Positions 55,098-64,000 of a stretch of 64,000 nt of DNA are shown here, one piece after another. Below the pieces are notes generated by a model, which saw only the letters and a list, made by a program, of their open reading frames with translations, did no database searches and was not told the DNA's origin. The stretch comes from Craspedostauros australis (taxonomy: Eukaryota > Bacillariophyta > Bacillariophyceae > Mastogloiales > Achnanthaceae). The translations under genes and the position numbers were made by a program. The stretch spans positions 310,001 through 374,000 of the forward strand of contig JAMXDE010000051.1 of assembly GCA_026770025.1 (NCBI GenBank). The letters are read 5' to 3'. Numbering within the stretch: position 1 is the first letter of the stretch; each line of letters opens with the position of its first letter.

Positions 55098-56755
55098 ATG
55101 GTGTACATCAAGGCAGCAGCAGTTGCCCTCCTTTCCATGGGCGCCTCCTCGGCGTAAGTCAGATCAGATGGGCCGGAGCCAAGTCAGCATCGAGGCACAA
55201 GCCTGGGCGCCAAACGCAGACCGACGGCATGCATTCAAGACAGTGATTGTGGCGGTGGTGACGAAGTGATGAAGTGATGAAGCAATGAAACAGTGATGGT
55301 CGGTCATGCTCCCACATCGGAAGAGCCAACCGCATCCCATCTCCCGTCGCAAGGCAGCGCAACTCAAGACAAGACAGGAACAGCAAGAGCCAACAGCGAC
55401 GATCGATGATAGGGATGGCCATGGTGATGTGTGCACCCCGCACACCGCCGCGTGAATCCTCCAATCTTTCGCGCGCATTGAGATCGAGTTGAATCCAAAT
55501 CGAGTCCAAGTTGAACTTCTCATTTGACGGAATCTGCAACGTTTTTCGCCGACAAAGAATTTCTCAACTTCAAGCAACGCCACCTTTCCTGTCAAACTGC
55601 ACAGCATCGACCGTCACTTCGACCTTCACACCCATGCCTTGCCTTGTCTTGTCCTGTCTTATCTATCTTATCTTGCACTCCCACATCTCGTCCTCCCTTG
55701 AACATGGGATGCACCGCAATAACGAGCCAACCGACTCACCCTCCCCTAACTTTCCCATGTCCCTCTCTTCTTTTACATCCTCACAACAAAAACCAAATTC
55801 GTGACGGCGACCCTCCACAACAACAACAACAACAACAATGGCAACAAACATCGCTTGGCCAATGTATTGATCAACCATGACAACACGATCGCGAATATCT
55901 TACGGTTGCCTCGACTCAACATCCAAACACTTTGACAATCACGGAATTCACGACGTCGTCGACGACCAAATAATAACTCGTCGATGACAACGACACCCAT
56001 GCTGTGATGATACAATACTCGATTGCGGACGATCATCATTCCCAATTCATCATGTCGCCACCTCCGAATGGATGTGCGAACGAACAAACAAACAAAAAAT
56101 CACATCAATTCATGTCCCATCCACGGAAACCAACGCATGAACATACTAACTAACGGACTGGCTGAACTCCTGCGACCACAGATGGCAACCCAGCAGCCCC
56201 CTCTTCGCATCCCGGGCTGCTTCCCAGCAATCGCCAGCCACGGCGCTCATGAGACAGGCCTCCACATCTCTCAACGTCATCAGTGACCCAACCAAATCCA
56301 CCTCCATGTCCAGCGGAGGCGGCATGTTCACTGCCACCAACGCCGAGAGCCGTCGCGTCGTCCCTGAGGATGTCCGCGGACGCCCGGTCATGAAGGTCGT
56401 CTACGTCGTCCTCGAGAGCCAGTACCAGTCCTCCCTCACCGCCGCTGTCAAGCGCATGAACGCAGGATCTGAGAACATGGCCGTCGAGTGCGTCGGATAC
56501 CTCCTTGAGGAGCTCCGCAACGAGGATGCCTACGAGCAGTTCAAGAAGGACGTCGAGGAGGCCAACGTCTTCATCGGCTCCCTCATCTTCGTCCAGGAGC
56601 TCGCCGAGAAGGTCATCGACGTTGTCAAGCCAGCCCGCGAGAGCCTCGACGCCGTCCTCGTCTTCCCATCCATGCCTGAGGTCATGCGCCTCAACAAGGT
56701 CGGATCTTTCACCATGAAGAACCTCGGACAGTCCAAGAGCGTCGTCTCCGACTTC

Positions 56756-56787
<32 letters not shown>

Positions 56788-59484
56788 CTTCGAGGAGGGT
56801 ATGCTCAAGCTCCTGCGCACCCTTCCAAAGGTCCTCAAGTTCCTCCCAAGTGACAAGGCAGCTGATGCCCGCACTTTCATGATGTCCTTCCAGTACTGGC
56901 TTGGCGGTAAGTCATGACGCGACTTCACTCGCAGTCGTAATCACTGTCGCAGTTGCACGCTGTGCTTTCACATACTTCGCTTCAACACTTGAGCATTCAT
57001 TTTTCACTCACTCACTCTCTTGCACTATGGCGCTCTTCAACAATTCCCCAACGTCACTCCACTCCACACTCAATGCTATGTGCAACAACAGGATCCCCGG
57101 AGAACCTCCAGTCCCTCCTCACCATGGTCGGACAGGACTACGTCGGACCAGTCAAGGCTGCCATGGAGGGCAAGGAGAAGATGGTCGCCGAGGAGCCGAT
57201 GCTCCTCCCAGACAAGGCCATCTGGCATCCAGTCGCACCAGATGTCGTCTTCGAGTCCAACACCGACTACTTCAACTGGTACAACACCGACTTCTGCCCA
57301 GACGCAGGTATCGACCCAAAGACCGCCCCAACCATCGGAATCATCCTCCAGAAGTCCCACATCAACACCAAGGACGACACCCATTACGTCTCCCTCATCG
57401 CTGAGCTCGAGAGCCGCGGAGCCCGCGTCGTCTCCATCTACTCCGGTGGACTCGACTACTCCGGCCCAGTCGAGGAGTACTTCTACGATCGTGCCGGCAA
57501 GCCAGTGGTTGACACCATCATCAACCTCACCGGTTTCGCCCTCGTCGGAGGACCAGCCTCGCAGGACCATTCCAAGGCCTCGCAGATCCTCAAGAAGCTC
57601 GACGTGCCATACATGTGCGCCGTCCCGCTCGTCTTCCAGTCTTTCGAGGAGTGGCAGTCGTCCGAGCTCGGTCTTCACCCAATCCAGGTCGCCCTTCAGG
57701 TCTCCCTTCCAGAGATCGACGGTGCCATCGAGCCCATCATTTACGCAGGACGTGAGGGAGCCACCGGACGCAGCGTGCCACTCGCCGACCGCGTCAACCT
57801 CCTCGCCGACCGCGGAATGAAGTGGGCCACGCTCAAGCGCAAGGAGAACCAGGAGAAGAAGATTGCCATCACCATCTTCTCCTTCCCACCAGACAAGGGT
57901 AACGTCGGTACGGCAGCCTACCTCGATGTCTTCGACTCCATCAAGGCTGTCCTCAAGAAGCTCAAGAGCGACGGATACGACGTCGGTGACGCCCCAGCCT
58001 CCAAGGAGGACATCATGGAGTCCATCCTCAACGACCCAGAGGCCAAGATCTCCTCCCCAGAGCTCAATGTCGCCTACCGCATGAGCCCAGACGAGTACTA
58101 CGACCTCACCCCATACGCCACCGACCTCGAGGAGAACTGGGGACCGGCCCCAGGAAATCTCAACTCCGATGGCCAGAACCTCGTCGTCTACGGAAAGCAG
58201 TTCGGAAACGTCTTCATCGGCGTCCAGCCATCGTTCGGATACGAGGGAGATCCAATGCGTCTCCTCTTCGCCAAGTCCGCCAGCCCACACCACGGATTCG
58301 CGGCCTACTACACTTACCTTGAGAAGATCTTCAAGGCCGACGCCGTCCTCCACTTCGGCACCCACGGAAGTCTCGAGTTCATGCCAGGTAAGCAGGTGGG
58401 TATGTCTGGAACCTGCTACCCGGATCGCCTCATCAACTCCCTCCCATCCGCGTACCTCTACGCTGCCAACAACCCATCCGAGGCCACCATCGCCAAGCGT
58501 CGCTCGTACTCCGCCACCGTCTCCTACCTCACCCCACCAGCCGAGAACGCCGGACTCTACAAGGGTCTCAAGGAGCTCAAGGAGCTCATCTCCTCTTACC
58601 AGGGACTCCGCGAGAACGAGGGACGTGGACCAGCCATCGTCAACTCCATCGTGTCCACCGCCTGGACATGCAACCTTGACAAGGACATCGACCTCCCAGA
58701 CCTCGAGACGTACGACGCGAAGGCGGACAGCACAGAGAACCGTGATGACATTGTCGGTGCGGTTTACGCACAGATCATGCAGATCGAATCTCGCCTCCTC
58801 CCATGCGGTCTCCACACCGTCGGAGTCCCACCATCCGCCGATGAGGCTGTCGCCACCCTCGTCAACATTGCCCAGCTGGACCGCCCAGAGGACAAAATCG
58901 AGGGCCTCCCACGTGTCATCGCCTCTTCCGTTGGACGTGACATCAACGACATTTACCGCGGTAACAACAACGGTGTCCTCGCCGATGTCGAGCTCAACAC
59001 CAAGATCGTGGAGGCATCCCGCGCCGCCGTGCGTGCTCTCGTCGACCAGTCCACCGACGCCAGTGGACGAGTGAAGGAGGTCACGTCCGTGTTCGATGAG
59101 ATGGGTGCCGTCTTCGGATCCATGTTTGGACAGAAGAAGCCATACACCAAGGCAATCATCAACGCTGGATTCCCAGACATCGAGGAGGATCGCCTCGAGG
59201 GTGTCATCAAGTACCTCGAGTTCTGCCTCAAGCAGGTTGTCGCCAACAACGAGCTCCCAGGAATCATGGAGCTCCTCAACGGACAGTTCCTCATGCCTGC
59301 CCCAGGTGGTGACCCAATCCGCAATCCAGATGTGCTCCCAACCGGCCGCAACATGCACGCCCTCGATCCATCTGCCATTCCAACCACGGCCGCCGTCGAG
59401 GTGTCCGAGGATGTTGTTCGCAAGCTCCTTGAGAAGCTCGCCGACGAGAACGACGGGCAATTCCCAGAGAGCATCGCCTTCACC

Positions 59485-59522
<38 letters not shown>

Positions 59523-60528
59523 CCTGGCTCAGGTCCTTGCCCTCGTCGGTGTCCGCCCAGTTGCCGACTCCCTCGGGCGCGTCAACAAGGTCGAGCTGAT
59601 CCCACTCGAGGAGCTCGGTCGTCCACGTATCGACGTCGTCGTCTCCTGCTCCGGTGTCTTCCGCGATCTCTTCATCAATCAGATGAACCTCATGGACCGA
59701 GGTATCAAGATGGCCGCCGAGGCCGACGAGCCACTCGAGATGAACTTCGTCCGCAAGCACGCCATCGAGCAGGCGGAGGAGCTCGGAGTCTCTCTACGCG
59801 ATGCCGCCGCCCGCGTCTTCTCCAACTCTGCTGGATCCTACAGTGCCAACGTCGGTCTCGCCATCGAGAACGGTGGATGGGAGGATGAGGGTCAGCTCCA
59901 GGAGCAGTTCCTCACCCGTAAGGGATTCGCCTTCAACGCCGACAAGCCAGGAATGATGGAGCAGCAGGCCGATCTCTTCAAGTCCGCCCTCAAGAACGTC
60001 GACGTCACCTTCCAGAACTTGGACTCGTCCGAGATCTCCATCACCGACGTGTCTCACTACTACGATTCCGATCCAACCAAGGTCGTCCAGGGACTCCGTG
60101 ACGACGGCAGAAAGCCTATGTCTCTCATGGCCGACACCACCACCGCCAACGCTCAGGTCCGCACCCTCTCCGAGACCGTCCGTCTCGATGCCCGCACCAA
60201 GCTCCTCAATCCAAAGTTCTACGAGGGTATGCTCGGAACCGGTTACGAGGGTGTCCGCGAGATCCAGAAGCGTCTCCGCAACACCATGGGATGGTCCGCC
60301 ACCGCTGGTGAGGTCGACAACTTCGTCTTCGAGGACGCCAACTCTGTCTTCATTGAGGATGCCGAGATGCAGCAGCGTCTCCTGGATACCAACCCAAATG
60401 CATTCCGTGACATGGTCACCACCTTCCTCGAGGCCAACGGTCGTGGATACTGGGAGACCACCGACGAGAACATCGAGCGTCTGCAGGAGCTGTACGCCGA
60501 GGTCGAGGACCGCATCGAGGGAGTCTAA
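55098..60528 (+). CDS. chlH: Magnesium-chelatase subunit H, plastid precursor
   Basis: Three exons, 55098-55153, 56182-56906 and 57092-60528 (introns GTAAGT...CCACAG of 1028 nt and GTAAGT...CAACAG of 185 nt); 1405 residues. Exon 1 encodes only the signal peptide; the first intron falls in the Ala codon at the predicted cleavage site, giving GASSA then WQPSSP, an ASAFAP-like motif with Trp at +1. A transit peptide of about 50 residues follows. The mature protein has [31 protein letters not shown] across intron 2, [17 protein letters not shown], and a C-terminus typical of CobN/ChlH. It is the porphyrin-binding subunit that, with ChlI and ChlD, inserts Mg2+ into protoporphyrin IX in the plastid. 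Codon use is strongly biased (C-ending, CCA for Pro, GGA for Gly), suggesting high expression. Confidence 0.95.
55154..56181 (+). other. chlH: First intron of chlH
   Basis: At 1028 nt it is by far the longest intron in the window. It contains a TTGTCTTGTCCTGTCTTATC-like repeat at about 55635-55672 and an AACAAC run at about 55820-55838. It may carry regulatory sequence, being the first intron of a strongly expressed gene; no ORF with a recognisable product is seen inside. Confidence 0.75.
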
Positions 60529-62558
60529 ACTCCTTTCGAATGAAACGTGTACATGCATGCGTGAACACTTACCGCAGCGGCCATCAGCTCCACACCATGG
60601 AGCTGCGACTGCTGCTGAGATACCCCTGATCCTCTGATCGTGCGGAGGATCGGTCTTCTTTCGCGTTGTGTGAACGAACTACTTGCACAAGGAGGAATTG
60701 AACGACGAAACAGACACGCTTACGCACATGCACACGAAGCGGACGAAACACAACTACATGCACCGCAACGACAACAATGACGACGACGAATGACCAACAT
60801 ATTTACTGTACAAAGGGTGACGGGGGACGGAGGACGGGGGTTGCTGGCAACGCTGGAATTCTCGGTGATGCCATTTTCTGCGAAGAGGAAATGGCTGACC
60901 GAGGCACCAACCTGCACACAACTGTTTGGAGATTGCTATTCCGCAGAGCAGAATAATCCTTATGTATCTTTAGTCGACCGCACTGCCACACCAAATCATG
61001 CTCATGCCCCGCGTTGCTCTACCTGTGTCAGAGTTCTACGAGCTACTCATAGGAGAAGACAGATGTTTGGTCGCAGCAAATCCTTCGTACCATGCTCCCA
61101 ACACAGACGCGCCTGGCATGAAAGCCGCGACACCAGCCGATCCAAGGCAAATCCACGGGTCGAAAACGACCATCTACCAAGAAGCCGCGAAGGCAAGTCC
61201 AAGCAACACGCTGCCATTTGTCATGACTGCGCTTCCATGGATCCCACGCAACAGATGGAATGTGGTCCATGATGCATGGTGCATGATGGATGGGCTTGGT
61301 GTTATTATTGCAGAACCCGTGTTTAAGCCCATTCGGGAGACCGACCGAGTACAAGTATTGTAACATATCACAATCACAAGTGTTGGGTTTGGTTGGGTGC
61401 ATGGTATGCAGTCTCGTCCATTTAGGACGACCCGAGGGAAAAGCAGCGGACAGGGGCGTGATCATTGACGCATGATTGTTGCGATCATTGCAATACTTTC
61501 ATGATACTGTCGAGTGGAAACAGCGGAAGGAGTGGAAGCAAAGGGCGAAGAATGTATTATAGATCTTACAGGACTGGCAGAAGAAGGAGCAGCATGTGGT
61601 GTGATATGCTCATGGATGAATACATGGATGGATAGATGGAAAGAGGGATGAGCACTCACAGCGTGCCATACACTGATGACACGCGCAGACCAGCAGACAA
61701 GCAGATCAGCGGCCCGCATTGCATTCCCTGTTGCGTCACGGTACACAACGCAGCATCACCCATTTACTACTACCTGCCTCGTGAAGGCACACAACTCAAA
61801 CAAAACCCACCCATCCGCCGCAATCCACCATCATCCGCATTCATCACCGCCGTCGATGCCAGTGAAAGATACGACGGTTCATCTCGACCGCCTTCCCGCA
61901 ACTCAAGAACCCCGCATGCTCTCCTTCGCGATGCTCCCAACTGCACTTGCGCATTGATTGCTGCTGTCAGCCACCACGATCTTTATCCTTGTGATGCGAC
62001 GGGATGGTAACTGCTCAATCGAATTAGATTAATTGTGACCAACAAACGCAGTTACGCTCGTGACTTTCACTTTTCGGAGCTTTCATTCACATTCACATTC
62101 ACATTCGTGCCTCATCTCGGTACTTTCGAGGGAAATTGACTTGGCAGCATCGATCTTGCAGATGCAGCGGCTATCCAGTAAGCGTCGGCCATCCAATAAG
62201 CATCGGCCATGTTCGTCTTGTCGCTCGGAGTGGCGGTGGTGGTGGCAGGTCTCTCTCGCTTAGGACCTCCATGATGTGTTCTTTGGGCAGATGGATCTCG
62301 CATTATGCACGACTGGTTGGGCACATTTTGTCGCGCCCATGCAGTCCTCCAGATCACAGCAAAACCTCGGCAAACCCAACTTTGTGAGCATGTGTGTTGA
62401 TGTCCGCACGGAATCCGTGCCACAAAAACAACAGTTGTATCACACAAAACCGTACCAACCACAATACACACGAGAGTACATACGTACAACTGATTCGTTG
62501 ATTCACTGTCGATTTACTGCTTACTTCTGAGATGTATCATCTGTGGCTACTGCTCGTA
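60529..62558. other. Intergenic region, no gene recognised
   Basis: Downstream of chlH. Short ORFs only. ACATTC repeats lie at about 62085-62107, and a CATCCAATAAGCATCGGCCAT near-duplication at about 62172-62211. Confidence 0.4.
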
Positions 62559-62855
62559 CTACTTGTGCTTTGCTGCTGCCGATTGTGCTTTCGCTGCTGC
62601 CGATTGTGCTTGTGCTGCTCTCGATTGCGCCCTCCCAGCTTCCGCTCGTGCTATTGTCGCTTGTGATTTGGCTGCTGCCGATTGTGCTCTTGCAGCTGCT
62701 GACTGTGCATGTGCTGATGCCGACTGTGCTCTCCCCGCTGAAGCTTGTGCTTTTGCTCCGTGTGATTTTGCTGCTGCCGATTGTGCTTGTCGTGTCGATG
62801 TTTGCGCTTTTGCTGCTGCCGACTGCGCTTTTGCTGCTGATGCAGTTGCTTTCAT
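62559..62855 (-). CDS. Alanine-rich heptad-repeat ORF (candidate, possibly the last exon)
   Basis: 98 residues from an ATG at 62855, made almost wholly of about 14 imperfect heptads with consensus AQSAAAK (21-nt DNA repeat). Such a sequence should form a continuous Ala-rich helix. The frame continues open upstream to 63122. On this strand a long polypyrimidine tract followed by CAG (about 62981-63005) and a CAG-GTACGC donor-like site (about 62905) suggest upstream exons. No family is recognised. The repeat is also open in other frames, so it could be a non-coding minisatellite. Confidence 0.35.
   Translation of the reverse strand: MKATASAAKAQSAAAKAQTSTRQAQSAAAKSHGAKAQASAGRAQSASAHAQSAAARAQSAAAKSQATIARAEAGRAQSRAAQAQSAAAKAQSAAAKHK
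62566..62850. repeat. 21-bp imperfect minisatellite
   Basis: About 14 diverged copies of a unit like GATTGTGCTTTCGCTGCTGCC, coinciding with the Ala-rich ORF on the minus strand. Confidence 0.8.
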
Positions 62856-63122
62856 GGTTCGACGTAGCTTCTGTTTCTGTGGATTGGCGGTTGGATGCGT
62901 ACCTGATGGCTGGATCTGTGGGTATTGCGTCCTGTCAATATTGTTGTCCTCCCGAGATCGCTGGCAGAATTGCTGTTGCACTGCTGAGAGAGAGAGAGAG
63001 AGAGAGTCAGGAACGTCGCTATTGCCGGGCTGCAGATGTTGGTGGAGAAAGAAGAAAGGGGAGAACACTGCAACGCAAAGATCTGATCGTTTTTTCGATG
63101 GCGGGCGGACTAAGTGGGTCAA

Positions 63123-64000
63123 TCAGTCAAGCGGCGCAGAGGGCGTGGGTATCCGTACCTGTGACGAGTGAGAGGGATGATTGCTGACAACTTGTGGCCT
63201 CGCTGGATGTTTGTTTCGATGCTTGTCCGATTTATGGGCAGAAGTGAACTTGTGGTTCAAAACGATGTTTTGCAAGCGCTCGCCCAAATACAAGCTGGTG
63301 AGTGCGTGGGGAAGGCGCTCAGATGTTGGTGGGAGGACAGTCGGGCGTTGTTTCCCAGCAGGGCACTTGCCTGTCTTGGACGAGGATACTGCCTGACTCG
63401 CTGGCGACAACTAGTAACGTAGGAATGCATTGTAAAAACAATATGCAACCTACTCCATGAGTACTCGCCATTTGAAGTTCACCTTCTGTATCCATCATGC
63501 TGATCCTCTTCAGTCATCGGATCTTCACCTCCTGCTCTGACTTGGAGACAGATGTCGACGTGGTGACACGATGACATCCTGTCGACGTCAGTAGGCGTCC
63601 TTCTGCTCTCCAGATGTCACGTTCCATTGGTGATGCAGGAGCCTATCAGATGATATCATCATCTGAGGTTTAGTTGGGAAGTACCTCGAAATTCTCTTGG
63701 TACCATTGATGGATGGACGGACGAATTTCCAATTTCTCAGAAATCGTTATTTGCAAATTTCCTCCAGAAATCTTGCTCCTTTTGGTGTGTTTCGTTTCCC
63801 CTGTAATTCTGACAAATCACAGTATACTATCGACACGAATGTAGTTATACCGTCCAAGTGCGTATGAGAGAATAACGGGTGAACGATGCACATATACACG
63901 TACATCTCGACATATACTCACATGTACATCTCGACAATGCAGGTCAATTCCACATTCCATTGCAGCAGAACACAGCAGAATACTGGTGAATTCCCCACAA
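63123..64000. other. Right end of the window, no gene recognised
   Basis: No domain-bearing ORF. GTCGACGTCA (about 63578-63588) is close to a bZIP site; ACATCTCGACAT-type repeats occur at about 63900-63940. Confidence 0.35.

Noticed and set aside
57076..59760. Antisense ORF of about 890 codons inside chlH
   Set aside because: It mirrors the strong codon bias of chlH; its composition (Val/Leu/Gly/Glu/Asp-rich) has no recognisable domain.

Overview
This is a nuclear genome window from a eukaryotic alga with a secondary plastid, most likely a stramenopile close to diatoms (inference). Reasons: short spliceosomal introns (about 185-365 nt, one of 1028 nt) with GT-AG ends; a nuclear magnesium-chelatase H subunit; three proteins with a signal peptide followed by an ASAFAP-like cleavage motif (aromatic residue at +1), the bipartite leader of such plastids; and a large protein with two domains resembling the diatom-rich DUF6824 family. 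Splice sites below were placed by eye from frame, consensus and protein continuity.

Layout. 1-5655: a large inverted duplication around a four-domain fusion gene (THI5-like, FolD, pterin carbinolamine dehydratase, QueA); the left arm is a truncated copy carrying only the THI5-like part. 6.6-8.3 kb: Golgi-type sulfotransferase-like protein. 11.5-15.1 kb: a TPR-like protein convergent with an MFS transporter. 16.3-24.0 kb: an HHL1-like plastid protein divergent from a 1985-residue Ser-rich protein. 24.7-32.1 kb: a small plastid-targeted coiled-coil protein, a GT43 glucuronyltransferase-like enzyme, an aldo-keto-reductase-like protein and an RS-rich nuclear protein. 32.1-35.4 kb: no gene recognised. 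35.4-43.7 kb: a second TPR-like paralogue, a NUP50-like nucleoporin, an HMG-box/histone-fold protein and a DEDDy 3'-5' exonuclease. 44.9-50.4 kb: a PPM1G-type phosphatase and a WHEP-bearing aspartyl-tRNA synthetase. 51.9-53.2 kb: ERCC1. 55.1-60.5 kb: ChlH. 60.5-64 kb: mostly non-coding, with one alanine-rich repeat ORF.

The genes are mostly unrelated housekeeping functions, as is normal for a eukaryote. DNA repair and replication is represented by ERCC1 and by the HMG/histone-fold protein with a possible PCNA motif; plastid biology by ChlH, HHL1-like and the small coiled-coil protein. The most unusual item is the first one: one polypeptide joining two folate/pterin-type domains to a bacterial-type queuosine enzyme, embedded in a partly homogenised inverted repeat whose inner breakpoint sits on a domain boundary. 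A recurrent AT-rich, often palindromic motif lies 50-200 nt upstream of several start codons and may be a core promoter element.
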